Positions 27,301-36,171 are shown, numbered from the stretch's first letter. The stretch: DNA of 64,000 bases from an uncultured Rhodospirillales bacterium (GCA_902761715.1 CACWLK010000013.1:1-64000); one strand, 5' to 3'. A program made the numbers and translations. Notes: a model not told the origin generated them from the sequence alone.

Positions 27301-28880
27301 TTCCGTTTTCTCCTGCGAGCCATCATATTTTTGCCAAAAGTAAATACATCGACAATTCCGCACATTTTAATCATCAGCAAAAATGCCAAAACTGCAACGC
27401 TTCCGATTATACCCAGTAACAACAATTTAACTATCACCGAAAATTCCAGCCAATTCGGATTCCACCAAGTTAAAAGACATCTTTCTGCATACAAAATCAC
27501 GCCCATCAGTGTTGAGCAAACAAAGATCTTTGCCATTCTTTTCTTAAGTTCTGCAGAAAAACTCCAATAACCTCTTTTTTTCAGCCCTCTCACATATTGA
27601 AACACCGAAACAAAAGCCGCTATTGTTGTTGCTGTTGCAATCCCCACATGTCCGAAAGGCACCATCAGTGCCGCAGAAAATATCAAATTTGCCAACAACA
27701 CAACCGCACTGTACTTGACCGGTGTTTTGGTATCGCCACGAGCAAAAAAGTTTGGCGCCATCGCTTTTACCATTACATACAGTGGCAATCCCAAAGCATA
27801 AGCAATTACCGCCTTTGAGGTCATAAGCGTTTGTAGCCCGCCAAATTTTCCGTGTTGAAACAACACATTAACCGTAGGTGCTGCCAACACTATCAAAGCC
27901 GCCGCCGCCGGCATTGACATCAGCGCCCCGTATTCTATCGCCTTGTCCTGCGTACGTCTTGCCGCAATTGAATCCTCTGATTTTACTTGTTTTGATAATA
28001 TTGGCAAAACCGCCACCCCAATTGCGGCTCCGACCACACCCAATGGCAGTTGTTGCAATCTGTTGGCATAATACAGCCACGAAATTGCGCCGGTTCCCAC
28101 CAATGATACCAATATTGTATCAACCATCATATTAATTTGATAAATTCCCGCACCGAACACCCCCGGAGCAATGCGTTTAAACAACATTTTTATTTCATCG
28201 GAACTAATCAAATTCAGCACATCTTTTTGCGGAGTAACAAACACGCCCTCTCGGCGCAAAAAATAATTCAACCACAAAACTTCCAACACACCCGCAATCG
28301 GGATTGCCAACGCAATTCTATATGCCGGCGTAGCCAAAAAAGGCATAAAAACAAAAACCGACGTAATCATGGTCAGGTTTAGAATCACCGGCGCCGCTGC
28401 CGGTGCCGCAAATTTGCCCAAAGAATTTAAGATTCCTGACTGAAAAGATACAATTGACACCAAAAGTAAAAACGGAAAAGTAATTCTAGACAAAAAAACT
28501 GCCAATTCGATTTTTCCGGCATCATTTGCAAACCCCGGCGCCAACACCATAACCACCGCCGGCATAATTACTTCCATAATCAGCACAAAAAGCCCGACCA
28601 ATACTGCCAATACTGATATTGCTTGTGCAGCAAATTTTACCGCCTGCTTTTTATCACCGCCAGCCAGCTTTTGTGAAAAAATCGGCACAAATGCCGCACT
28701 AAAAGCCCCCTCGGCAAACAAGCTCCTGAACAAATTTGGCAATTTAAATGATACAAAAAACGCATCGGAAACCAGCCCGGCGCCCAAATAATTTGCCAAC
28801 ACTACATCACGGAAAAACCCCGTAATTCTGCTGATTAGCGTCCATCCGCCAAAAGTTGTTACTGATTTTAATAAAGACAT
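27297..28880 (-). CDS. murJ: Lipid II flippase MurJ
   Basis: Flips lipid-linked peptidoglycan precursor across the inner membrane. The product is 527 residues with about fourteen membrane helices (MATE/MOP fold). It starts MSLLKSVTTFGGWTLISRITGF, a classic MurJ N-terminus, and has NLFRSLFAEGAFSAAFVPIF (about residue 50) and FFARGDTKTPVKYSAVVL (about 370). ATG at 28880 with AGGGAT upstream is preferred to TTG at 28895. It heads the run murJ-DUF2333-nfu-bax-gloB. Confidence 0.95.
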   Translation of the reverse strand: MSLLKSVTTFGGWTLISRITGFFRDVVLANYLGAGLVSDAFFVSFKLPNLFRSLFAEGAFSAAFVPIFSQKLAGGDKKQAVKFAAQAISVLAVLVGLFVLIMEVIMPAVVMVLAPGFANDAGKIELAVFLSRITFPFLLLVSIVSFQSGILNSLGKFAAPAAAPVILNLTMITSVFVFMPFLATPAYRIALAIPIAGVLEVLWLNYFLRREGVFVTPQKDVLNLISSDEIKMLFKRIAPGVFGAGIYQINMMVDTILVSLVGTGAISWLYYANRLQQLPLGVVGAAIGVAVLPILSKQVKSEDSIAARRTQDKAIEYGALMSMPAAAALIVLAAPTVNVLFQHGKFGGLQTLMTSKAVIAYALGLPLYVMVKAMAPNFFARGDTKTPVKYSAVVLLANLIFSAALMVPFGHVGIATATTIAAFVSVFQYVRGLKKRGYWSFSAELKKRMAKIFVCSTLMGVILYAERCLLTWWNPNWLEFSVIVKLLLLGIIGSVAVLAFLLMIKMCGIVDVFTFGKNMMARRRKRK

Positions 28881-28971
28881 TTTATCCCTGGACAAATCAT
28901 TAAAACAAGTGCATTATAATTTAGAATAGAAAATAAATCCAACCGATTTTTTTATTACTTGCATTTTTTTG

Positions 28972-29000
28972 TTGACAAAACTTTTAAATATTGAGATAAT
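28972..29000 (+). promoter_or_regulatory. Strong promoter of the 84-aa gene
   Basis: TTGACA (28972-28977), 17-bp spacer, GATAAT (28995-29000): near consensus, 43 bp before the ATG of the small gene. Confidence 0.8.
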
Positions 29001-29043
29001 AGACAAAAAAGAAGAATAAGAATGTGATTTTAGGAGAATTTCA

Positions 29044-29298
29044 ATGAGTAAGTTACTAACAGCTGAGGCGGCAAAAAAAGTATTTTCGACCGAGGCCGGA
29101 CATGAATTCTTTAAAAAGGGTAATGTCCACTATTTATCTTATGGCGACAAAGATGCCAAAGACCCCTCACGTGCGCCTATCAGCAATCATCAATGGAGTG
29201 GTTCCAAAGATTCCATTGATCCGGTAGCTGCTTTACGTACGGTTCAAAATGCCGAAGCTGAAATTGTTTCCAAATCAAAAAACGGATTACAAAGATAA
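29044..29298 (+). CDS. Hypothetical 84-residue soluble protein
   Basis: Not recognised. A small hydrophilic protein without signal peptide or membrane segment, rich in Lys, Ser and Ala, with the central stretch KGNVHYLSYGDKDAKDPSRA and NHQWSGSKDSIDPVAAL. It has a near-consensus promoter, an AGGAG ribosome-binding site and its own terminator, so it is very likely a real, well-expressed monocistronic gene. It could be a stress or structural protein, but nothing in the sequence shows a role. Confidence 0.7.
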   Translation: MSKLLTAEAAKKVFSTEAGHEFFKKGNVHYLSYGDKDAKDPSRAPISNHQWSGSKDSIDPVAALRTVQNAEAEIVSKSKNGLQR

Positions 29299-29317
29299 AT
29301 CACATCCTCTCCCTATA

Positions 29318-29348
29318 TTAAAAGCACCGCATGGTAGCGGTGCTTTTA
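29318..29348 (+). terminator. Terminator of the 84-aa gene
   Basis: Hairpin aaaagcaccgc/gcggtgctttt with a T-run; it may also serve the convergent downstream gene. Confidence 0.8.
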
Positions 29349-29966
29349 TTTTTTATAGCAATTAGCTACATCTATCATCATCGGTATAGTCGTTTTTTCA
29401 ACAATCTCCGGATTCTGGTAAAAATCGCGCAAATATCTTTTCAATTCCATTTGTATTATATTGGGTTTACCAAATTTTTCTTGATAACGTCTTGTAAATC
29501 CGCCTTTTCCCGTATAACCGGGATAATTAACTATTGTCCTTAAATCATACTTTTCCAAAATAGCAATTATATCTTCCAAATATGGATATCCTTTAGCCTC
29601 ATGTTCATATATTCCTAAGCAAACATCATATTCTATATCTTGATTAAACCCATGTACATCAACAAAAAAATGTTTTTCCAGCCCCTTGTTTGTTACATAA
29701 TCTGAAATTAACACTTTTTCATTTACATATTTACTCCTAATAAGCGTAGATGTTTCTGTCTTTTCGCCAACATATTCAACTATTGCACCTGTATATAAAT
29801 CTGCAGGCTTCTCTTTTTTATTAACAAAGCTCTTTGTTGCATGCGGAGCAGACAAAATAAGTTTTGATTTTCGATCCGTATACTTAAATACTTCAGGATA
29901 TTCTTCTTTTCCGTAAGAATTGTTATTCATATAAAAAGCATTATATTCTTTTAATTTATTTATCAT
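29346..29966 (-). CDS. N-formylglutamate amidohydrolase-like metallohydrolase
   Basis: The 206-residue cytosolic protein carries features of the FGase/zinc-carboxypeptidase-like fold: LILSAPHATKSF (His ligand, about residue 40), FFVDVHGFN (Asp and His, about 102) and IIQMELKRYLRD (catalytic-type Glu, about 175). Related enzymes hydrolyse N-formyl- or N-acyl-amino acids. Codon use is AT-rich, and no hut genes are nearby, so a role in histidine degradation is not supported. It ends at a terminator shared with the 84-residue gene. Confidence 0.6.
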   Translation of the reverse strand: MINKLKEYNAFYMNNNSYGKEEYPEVFKYTDRKSKLILSAPHATKSFVNKKEKPADLYTGAIVEYVGEKTETSTLIRSKYVNEKVLISDYVTNKGLEKHFFVDVHGFNQDIEYDVCLGIYEHEAKGYPYLEDIIAILEKYDLRTIVNYPGYTGKGGFTRRYQEKFGKPNIIQMELKRYLRDFYQNPEIVEKTTIPMMIDVANCYKK

Positions 29967-29979
29967 TTATCTTCTTTCA

Positions 29980-30011
29980 AAAAGAAAGCCCCTCCAAGAG
30001 GGGCTTTCTCT
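29980..30011 (-). terminator. Terminator of the Cys-rich pseudo-protease gene
   Basis: Stem agaaagcccctc/gaggggctttct followed by a T-run on the minus strand, 11 bp after the stop. Confidence 0.85.
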
Positions 30012-30022
30012 AGTTTTACTGA

Positions 30023-32677
30023 TTATTTTCTGTTCTTAACCGGCATAGCTTCCGGAGCTTTTGCCTCAGGATTGTCGATAAACTCGGCAACCGGCTTTTT
30101 CCAAACTTTTGGCTTTGGCTTAACTTCTGGGAATGCCTTGCCGCAAATCTCAACGCCCAAACTGCGCATTGCGGTTTCCATTGGCAAGAACAAGTGTGCA
30201 CCGTCCGGCGCTCTGTGAGCAATACCGGTTACACGTCCTTTGTTATCAACTAAAACTCCGCCGATAACCGTTCCTTGATTGAAGCTGTCAATCATAATCT
30301 CGGCCGCACCATCCTGAGTATAGCGATAGCTGTTAACTTTTTCGCTTTCTGCCATACAATCGGTACCATTACCTACCGGCTTTAAGCCTACAAATTGATA
30401 GCTGTCTTTACCGACTGCCGGCAATTCCAAATTCAATCCCAACGGAGTATACTCGGCGGCCTCGCCCAATACCAACAACGCTGTGTTGCGACGTGGGTTA
30501 GCACGGAACGCCTTGGCTGACATTGTCTTGCCGCTTGCTGTTTCAACCGTATATTGGTTATTGCTGCGGTCTATCAAATCAGCCGATGTCATCACAAATT
30601 GTTCTGAAATCAACAGACCTGCACCCTCAACTCCTTTGGCATTTTTAATCTTAACAACGGAATTTCTCATTTTGCAGACATCTTCCGTAGTCATATTATC
30701 AATATCTGCTCTTTCAACAATACAGAGTTTATCGGCCTCAAATATTGCACTTGAAACAACAGGTTCCGGAGTTTCAATCTTAACTTCATCAACAGCGGCC
30801 GAACCTGTTGAAACCACACCGAAATCTTCAACCACTTTAGGCTGACAAATTCCGCTAGCCTTTTGAGCTTCCATGATAATTCTTCTCTGCTGTTCAATTT
30901 CTTCAGGAGAAAGTCTTACCTTCAACTGATCCTCAAAACCTGGTTGATATTGCAGATTGTTAGAAGCATCGGCAAATGCGCGCTGAACCAAAACGGTCTC
31001 GCCGTTATATTCGCCACCTTCAAGTTTTCCGTAACCTTTGGTTTCGCCTTTCCACAAAACATTGGTTTTGCTGACGTCCATAAGTCTCCAAACTACTGTA
31101 ATCTCTGAAGAGCCACTGCGACTGTTTTCCATTCTGACATCGCCCCAGTTATATTCATCGCAAACATCAAGGAACAAATCAGTAATTTCAGCAGTCAAAA
31201 CATATTCCGGCAACGGACTATTTTCATCAATACACTCTTGCATATTTACAATTTTGTAGCAGTCTGAAACCATATCGGTAAAGATTTCGTTGAAGTTCAT
31301 ATCCTTCTCTACCAAACGACCTTCGTTCAAAACGGTATTCTTGGCATTTCTGCGGCAACCAAAAATTCTGAAACGATATTTGCCCAAATTACGTGAATAG
31401 GTCTTATTATCGCCGTTACGATTAATTCTGAAGTCAACCCATTCCATGCTGATTGGTGCAAACAATGAACAATCGCGGATTGTCGGCTCAACGGTGCGTT
31501 TCTTTACGCACGGCTTTGGAGCCGGTTCCGGTTTCGGCTGTTTACATTTTGTGCAAGATCCTTTCTTTTTGCATCTGGTGCAACTGCCGCTTTCCAAGAT
31601 TGTACCTTTTTTCATGCAACTCTTGCAACTTCCGCTTTCCAGAATTGTGCCTTTCTTCATACAGCTCTTGCAGCTTCCGCTTTCCAGAATTGTGCCTTTC
31701 TTCATGCAACTCTTGCAGCTTCCACCTGGGAAAATAGCTCCGCTGTTATGAACTTTTTCAGCTTGAGCCTGTTGCTTAGCACTGCATGGGCATGAAGACT
31801 GCGGAGCAACCACTTGTGCATTGATTTGTGCACCTACGCCATAATTTCCCGAACAATTGCATGGAGCAGGCATTGGAGCCGGAATAGTTGCATAAGTAGT
31901 TGCCGGAACATATGCCGGAGCCGGAACATATGCCGGAGCCGGAACATATGCCGGAGCCGGAATAGTAACCGGTGCTGATACTGGAACGCCCCCGTTACAA
32001 TTGCAATTACAATTGCACGGAGCCGGCATTGCCGCCGGAGCTGGCATCGGAGCCGGAATCTGCGCATGAGACACATATTTTTGTTTGCAACTCTGACAAG
32101 GCTCGCTATTAAAAATAGTACCTTTTTTCAAACAGCTTTTGCATGATGCACCACCGAAAATGCTTCCATTTTTGTTTCTTGAATGGCAATCACGTCCACC
32201 GAAAATGCTTCCGTCACGGCAAGGCTCATCACCGAAAGCAATTTGTCTTTCCGAGCGAGATGACATAACAAACTCGGGACCATTGTTCGGTTTTGCGCCA
32301 CGTGTTTCCGTGCATGTTGACACTCTGTTGCGCATAGAAACTTCAACATCGTCAAGTGGTTTTAAGTGTTTGTTTTGATAAGTGCTTACATTGGGGATAA
32401 AAGCAACTTTTTTGGGAGCCGGACGAACAAATTTCGCTTGTTGAACAGGCATTTCCGGTGCCGGTACATACGCCGGTTTCGGAGCAGAGCAGTCATAATT
32501 CTTGACTACAGGTTGTATAATTTCCGGTTTATAACCCGAATTTTTCACAAAACGTGGAGCTTGTTCCTCAAGCCTTTCGTTACAAGCGGCACAGGCTGCA
32601 TTGGCAGACTTGGCGGTCCAAAACATACCGCTCACCACCAGCGCCATCAGCAGTGTTTTTGATATTTTCTTAAACAT
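30023..32677 (-). CDS. Large exported Cys-repeat protein with degenerate trypsin-like domain
   Basis: The 884-residue product has a signal peptide (residues 1-27, ANA/AC). Residues 28-390 are low complexity: Pro-Ala-Tyr-Val repeats (PAPAYV about four times, near 240-262), CNCNCNCN, and many CxxC pairs. The CxxC pairs include three exact 15-residue units CKSCMKKGTILESGS (about 317-361) and looser SIFGG/CxxC units before them. Residues 400-600 form a globular domain (YVLTAEITDLFLDVC, VVWRLMDVSKTNVLWKGET). Residues 650-845 resemble an HtrA/trypsin fold, but the catalytic sites are lost: TSADLID for the His site and GTVIGGVL for the GNSGG serine site. It is probably a periplasmic or surface structural protein; the role is unknown. 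Confidence 0.75.
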   Translation of the reverse strand: MFKKISKTLLMALVVSGMFWTAKSANAACAACNERLEEQAPRFVKNSGYKPEIIQPVVKNYDCSAPKPAYVPAPEMPVQQAKFVRPAPKKVAFIPNVSTYQNKHLKPLDDVEVSMRNRVSTCTETRGAKPNNGPEFVMSSRSERQIAFGDEPCRDGSIFGGRDCHSRNKNGSIFGGASCKSCLKKGTIFNSEPCQSCKQKYVSHAQIPAPMPAPAAMPAPCNCNCNCNGGVPVSAPVTIPAPAYVPAPAYVPAPAYVPATTYATIPAPMPAPCNCSGNYGVGAQINAQVVAPQSSCPCSAKQQAQAEKVHNSGAIFPGGSCKSCMKKGTILESGSCKSCMKKGTILESGSCKSCMKKGTILESGSCTRCKKKGSCTKCKQPKPEPAPKPCVKKRTVEPTIRDCSLFAPISMEWVDFRINRNGDNKTYSRNLGKYRFRIFGCRRNAKNTVLNEGRLVEKDMNFNEIFTDMVSDCYKIVNMQECIDENSPLPEYVLTAEITDLFLDVCDEYNWGDVRMENSRSGSSEITVVWRLMDVSKTNVLWKGETKGYGKLEGGEYNGETVLVQRAFADASNNLQYQPGFEDQLKVRLSPEEIEQQRRIIMEAQKASGICQPKVVEDFGVVSTGSAAVDEVKIETPEPVVSSAIFEADKLCIVERADIDNMTTEDVCKMRNSVVKIKNAKGVEGAGLLISEQFVMTSADLIDRSNNQYTVETASGKTMSAKAFRANPRRNTALLVLGEAAEYTPLGLNLELPAVGKDSYQFVGLKPVGNGTDCMAESEKVNSYRYTQDGAAEIMIDSFNQGTVIGGVLVDNKGRVTGIAHRAPDGAHLFLPMETAMRSLGVEICGKAFPEVKPKPKVWKKPVAEFIDNPEAKAPEAMPVKNRK
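31585..31728 (-). repeat. Tandem 45-bp repeats in the Cys-rich gene
   Basis: Three in-frame 45-bp units encode CKSCMKKGTILESGS with only a few silent differences, plus partial units on both sides. They sit inside the coding region. Their unit size and identity suggest expansion and contraction by slippage or recombination. Confidence 0.85.
31895..31965 (-). repeat. 18-bp tandem repeats encoding PAPAYV
   Basis: The unit ggaacatatgccggagcc is repeated about three to four times in frame, encoding a Pro-Ala-Tyr-Val spacer in the same protein. Confidence 0.8.
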
Positions 32678-32690
32678 TGTTCGTCATCTC

Positions 32691-34214
32691 CTAAATCTTA
32701 TATTCCGGCACTTTCCAGCGCATGGATAGTGCCTCGGCTATGTGTATCTTATGCAATTTAATCTCATTTTGCAAGTCCGCAATTGTTCTTGCTAACTTTA
32801 AAGTGCGATTATACCCTCTGGCTGACAATTTTACACGATTCGCATAATTTATCAATAGTTCTTTTGCCTCGCTGTCCATAATTGCCGCTTCCTCAAGCAT
32901 ATCACCGCTTAGCTCGGAATTTGTGTGCAAATCTTTTCTCCCGAAACGGTCAAATCTGTCTTGTTGCAGTTCTCGGGCGGCTACCACGCGCTTACGAATA
33001 TCGGCGCTACTTTCTCCTGCCGCAACTTTTGACATATCCCACGGGCTCACTGCCGGCACTTCGATTTGAATATCTATTCTGTCCAGCAACGGACCCGAAA
33101 TTTTTGCCTGATATTCTTGCGCACATTTAGGAGCTCTCGGGCACTCACGGGCAGTATTGCCTAAATGTCCACAACGACAAGGGTTCATTGCCGCAATCAG
33201 TTGAATTTTTGCCGGAAATTCGACATGTGAGCTCACTCTCGAAATATTAATTCTGCCATTTTCTAACGGTTGCCTTAATGCTTCAAGTGTCGATCGTGCA
33301 AACTCCGGCAACTCGTCCAAAAACAAAACTCCGTTATTAGCCAACGAAATTTCTCCCGGTCTTGCCGGTCTTCCGCCGCCGACCAAAGCCGGTGTTGAGG
33401 CACTATGGTGCGGGGAACGGAAAGGTCTCACAAAGCTCAGTTTATCCCCCTTAAATTCTCCGGCAATTGACGCAACCATACTGGTTTCTATTGCCTCGCC
33501 TTTTGTCATCAAGGGTAAAATTGTCGGCATTCTTGCCGCCAACATTGATTTTCCGGCTCCCGGAGGACCAACCATAATCAAATTATGCCCGCCTGCCGCC
33601 GCAATCTCCATTGCCCGCTTAGCGCTCTCCTGACCTTTAACGTCCTTCATATCAAGTTCGCTTGTTGTTTCAGCCATAACCTGCGCTGTTGGCGGTTCTA
33701 TAACCGTCTCACCTTTCAAAAAGGCTATCAATTCCGCTAAATTTCTGGCCGGAACAATATTTTTTGCATCACTCCAAGCGGCTTCTCCGCCCTGCTCATA
33801 CGGACATATAAAGCCTACCCCTGTTTTTTGGGCTCTGATCGCCGCCGGCAATACCCCGTCAACTTTAATGATTGCACCGTCCAACCCGACCTCGCCGACT
33901 GCAATATATTCTGATAATTTTTCTTGCTTTATCAACCCCATACCACACAAAAGTCCTAAAGCCAGCGGCAAATCATAGTGAGTTCCTTCTTTCAAAATAT
34001 CGGCAGGAGCCAAATTAATCGTAATCCGCTTTGCCGGCAACTTGAGTCCGAGCGAGAAGAGAGCCGCCCTGATACGCTCTCGGCTTTCGGCAACCGCCTT
34101 ATCCGGTAGTCCGACAATTGTAAAAGCCGGCATTCCCGACAAAATCTGCACTTGAACTTCTACATCAAGAATTTCCAAACCGTTAAAGGCGACCGTCTTC
34201 ACTCTTGACAGCAT
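32691..34214 (-). CDS. comM: YifB/ComM Mg-chelatase-like AAA+ ATPase
   Basis: The 507-residue protein has an N-terminal Lon-protease-like (ChlI) domain (residues 1-170: FTIVGLPDKAVAESRERIRAAL, NLAPADILKEGTHYDLPLAL). The AAA+ core contains Walker A GPPGAGKSMLAARMP (about residue 218) and Walker B LFLDELPEF (about 300). A zinc-finger-like block (CRCGHLGNTARECP) and a C-terminal helical lid (ARGYNRTLKLARTIADL) follow. ComM is a branch-migration helicase in natural transformation in Vibrio and Haemophilus, but it occurs widely without known competence. It is translated 3 bp after the small lipoprotein gene. Confidence 0.93.
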   Translation of the reverse strand: MLSRVKTVAFNGLEILDVEVQVQILSGMPAFTIVGLPDKAVAESRERIRAALFSLGLKLPAKRITINLAPADILKEGTHYDLPLALGLLCGMGLIKQEKLSEYIAVGEVGLDGAIIKVDGVLPAAIRAQKTGVGFICPYEQGGEAAWSDAKNIVPARNLAELIAFLKGETVIEPPTAQVMAETTSELDMKDVKGQESAKRAMEIAAAGGHNLIMVGPPGAGKSMLAARMPTILPLMTKGEAIETSMVASIAGEFKGDKLSFVRPFRSPHHSASTPALVGGGRPARPGEISLANNGVLFLDELPEFARSTLEALRQPLENGRINISRVSSHVEFPAKIQLIAAMNPCRCGHLGNTARECPRAPKCAQEYQAKISGPLLDRIDIQIEVPAVSPWDMSKVAAGESSADIRKRVVAARELQQDRFDRFGRKDLHTNSELSGDMLEEAAIMDSEAKELLINYANRVKLSARGYNRTLKLARTIADLQNEIKLHKIHIAEALSMRWKVPEYKI

Positions 34215-34217
34215 TCA

Positions 34218-34580
34218 TCACCACCTTGGCGCAGTTTCGCCATCACGCCAACGTCTGGTCGGATACGTCCCCGACTTCAAAAAATCATAGTTTGCAATGC
34301 CTCTCGGTAAGTCCTCAACCCGCTTAAAACAAGTCTGTTCCAGTGCCCATGCACATTCTTCAGCACTCACCATGGGCGTATCTTGGCAACACGCCAACTC
34401 ACCGGTTTTTTGGTTGACCAAAAAAATTGTAGATTGCGTATTATACGGACGGTTGCCGAGTACAACCACCTCCGCCTCGTTCTCGCAGTCCTCTTCTGAC
34501 ATCCAAACTGCATCATCGTATGCGCAACCAGTCATAAAAAACAACAAAAACAATGCGCAAACAAAAATATTATGTTTCAT
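34218..34580 (-). CDS. Small lipoprotein, hypothetical
   Basis: The 120-residue product has a lipoprotein signal (FLLFFMTGC, lipobox cysteine at residue 19) followed by an acidic mature part with six further cysteines. Segments such as DDAVWMSEEDCENEAEVVVLG and QKTGELACCQDTPMVSAEECAW suggest a small disulphide-stabilised envelope protein (inference). No known family is recognised. It is the first gene of a pair with comM. Ribosome binding is probably by the AAAGGG just upstream of the ATG. Confidence 0.7.
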   Translation of the reverse strand: MKHNIFVCALFLLFFMTGCAYDDAVWMSEEDCENEAEVVVLGNRPYNTQSTIFLVNQKTGELACCQDTPMVSAEECAWALEQTCFKRVEDLPRGIANYDFLKSGTYPTRRWRDGETAPRW

Positions 34581-34672
34581 TTTTTAACCCTTTGAAACCC
34601 TAGTTTTTTCAAAGAATAAATGTTTTTATTTACCTTTGCAATAAATTAAATCGGTTTATTACCAAAAAAAGC

Positions 34673-34700
34673 TTGCCAAATTAAAGTTTTATTGTATATT
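34673..34700 (+). promoter_or_regulatory. Promoter of rpsF-rpsR-rplI
   Basis: TTGCCA (34673-34678), 16-bp spacer, TATATT (34695-34700), about 95 bp before the rpsF start. Confidence 0.7.
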
Positions 34701-34703
34701 AGC

Positions 34704-34790
34704 GGACGTCCCTTGCCGGAGTCCGTACTTCGGCTATACATTAACCTCCCTTAGCAATAAGGGGTTTTGTTGAGAATCCATAAGGAGTTT
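34704..34790 (+). promoter_or_regulatory. Structured rpsF leader, possible S6:S18 autoregulatory site
   Basis: The 5' untranslated region contains cggac...gtccg and cctccctta...taaggggt pairings and a CCG-containing loop region. Autogenous binding of the S6:S18 complex to rpsF leaders is established in other bacteria. Assigning this leader to that class is inference without an alignment. Confidence 0.35.
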
Positions 34791-34794
34791 ATAT

Positions 34795-35136
34795 ATGCAA
34801 AAATATGAAAGCGTGCTGATTGCACGTCAGGATCTCGGCGCTTCACAAGTAAATAACATTGTATCAGAACTTTCTGATGTTATCAAAAAAGAAGGCGGCG
34901 AGGTTGTAAGAGTTGATAACTGGGGTCTTAAGACCTTGGCTTATCGCATCAAGAAAAACCGCAAAGGACATTACGTATTGATGAACATTTCAGCTCCGGC
35001 TTCTGCCATTGCTGAATATGAGCGTGTTATGCGCTTTAACGAAGACATCATTCGTTATATGACCTTAAAAGTTGACGAGTTCTGTGAAGGACTTTCATCT
35101 TCTGAAGACAAAGAACCAGTTGAAGAAGCGGAGTAA
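34795..35136 (+). CDS. rpsF: 30S ribosomal protein S6
   Basis: Small-subunit protein that binds S18 on the platform. The 113-residue protein starts MQKYESVLIARQDL and has RVDNWGLKTLAYRIKKNRKGHY and the C-terminal YERVMRFNEDIIRYM typical of S6, then an acidic tail (EDKEPVEEAE). A strong AAGGAG precedes the ATG. First gene of rpsF-rpsR-rplI. Confidence 0.96.
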   Translation: MQKYESVLIARQDLGASQVNNIVSELSDVIKKEGGEVVRVDNWGLKTLAYRIKKNRKGHYVLMNISAPASAIAEYERVMRFNEDIIRYMTLKVDEFCEGLSSSEDKEPVEEAE

Positions 35137-35142
35137 TAGACC

Positions 35143-35373
35143 ATGGCAAATAAACAAACTTTCTTTAAAAAGAAAAAAGGCTGCCCGTTTTCAGGTGAAG
35201 ATGGAATGGTTATCGACTATAAAGACGTAAAACTCTTGAGCCGTTACATTTCTGAAAAAGGCAAAATCATTCCAAGTCGTATTACTAACGTTTCTGCCAA
35301 AAAGCAGAGAGAATTGGCTCGCGCCATCAAACGCGCCCGCTACATTGCTCTTCTTCCTTTTGTCGCTGATTAA
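35143..35373 (+). CDS. rpsR: 30S ribosomal protein S18
   Basis: The 76-residue small-subunit protein has the S18 core: [42 protein letters not shown] and IALLPFVAD. The N-terminus carries a single Cys within KKKGCPFSG. It lies 6 bp after rpsF, the order conserved in most bacteria. Confidence 0.97.
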   Translation: MANKQTFFKKKKGCPFSGEDGMVIDYKDVKLLSRYISEKGKIIPSRITNVSAKKQRELARAIKRARYIALLPFVAD

Positions 35374-35384
35374 GGAGAAAAGAA

Positions 35385-35867
35385 ATGGAAGTAATTCTTT
35401 TGGAACATGTAAACAAATTGGGTAAAATGGGTGATAAAGTTACCGTAAAGAACGGTTATGCCCGTAACTACCTTTTGCCTGCAAAAAAGGCTCTTCGTGC
35501 AACCGAAGCCAATCTGGCTGTTTATGAAAAACAAAAAGCTGAGCTCGAAGCTCACAACAAAGCTTTGTTGGAAAACGCCACCAAGCAGGCTGCTGATCTC
35601 CAAGGTTTCAAAGTTGTTTTGATTCGTCAAGCGGCTGAAACCGGTCAGCTTTATGGTTCAGTAAGCATTCGCGATATTGCCGCCGCTATGAAAGAGGCCG
35701 GCAAGAATGTTGAGCGTCGTTTTATTTCTTTGGAACGTCCGATTAAAGACCTCGGTGTTTACCGCGTAAACATCAATCTTCACCCGGAAGTCAGCCAGGA
35801 AATCTTGGTTAACGTTGCTCGTACTGAAGATGAAGCCAAAAAACAGGAAAACAATTTTAACAAATAA
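35385..35867 (+). CDS. rplI: 50S ribosomal protein L9
   Basis: Binds 23S rRNA near the L1 stalk. The 160-residue protein has the N-terminal RNA-binding domain (MEVILLEHVNKLGKMGDKVTVKNGYARNYLLP), the long connecting helix (about residues 40-75) and the C-terminal domain with GQLYGSVSIRDIAAAMKEAG and YRVNINLHPEV. The tail is slightly extended and basic. Last gene before a terminator. Confidence 0.97.
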   Translation: MEVILLEHVNKLGKMGDKVTVKNGYARNYLLPAKKALRATEANLAVYEKQKAELEAHNKALLENATKQAADLQGFKVVLIRQAAETGQLYGSVSIRDIAAAMKEAGKNVERRFISLERPIKDLGVYRVNINLHPEVSQEILVNVARTEDEAKKQENNFNK

Positions 35868-35882
35868 TTGCTGTTTTTTTAT

Positions 35883-35912
35883 AAAAGCCCCGCTTCGGCG
35901 GGGTTTTTTGTT
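35883..35912 (+). terminator. Terminator of rpsF-rpsR-rplI
   Basis: Stem aaagccccgc/gcggggtttt with TTCG loop and T-run. Confidence 0.9.
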
Positions 35913-36036
35913 GTTGTTTTTTCTATAACTTTTATATTGACAATATTATTTTTTCCTCTTATAAGAAACCCACAATAACCGAGAACTCTGTATAAAACAG
36001 AGCTTTAAATAACTATAATAAACCGGAGAATATAAA

Positions 36037-36171
36037 ATGAAACGTACATATCAACCTTCAAAAATCGTAAGAGCCCGTCGTCACGGCTTTCGCACTCGTA
36101 TGGCTACTCAAGGTGGACGCAAAGTATTGGCTGCCCGCAGAGCCAGAGGACGTGCAAAATTGTCAGCCTAG
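36037..36171 (+). CDS. rpmH: 50S ribosomal protein L34
   Basis: A 44-residue, very basic protein: [18 protein letters not shown], then [21 protein letters not shown] and KLSA, the complete L34 signature. The ribosome-binding site is CCGGAG, 9 bp before the ATG. It precedes rnpA by 16 bp, the universal rpmH-rnpA order. dnaA and the origin are not visible upstream, as expected in alphaproteobacteria. Confidence 0.97.
   Translation: MKRTYQPSKIVRARRHGFRTRMATQGGRKVLAARRARGRAKLSA

Noticed and set aside
27301-27363. Longer N-terminus of the DUF2333 protein inside murJ
   Set aside because: A GTG start at 27300 has a well-spaced AGGAGA and overlaps the murJ stop; the extension reads an out-of-frame part of murJ.
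31585-31728. CRISPR-like short repeats
   Set aside because: The 45-bp units are in frame, contiguous and encode a perfect protein repeat inside a long gene.
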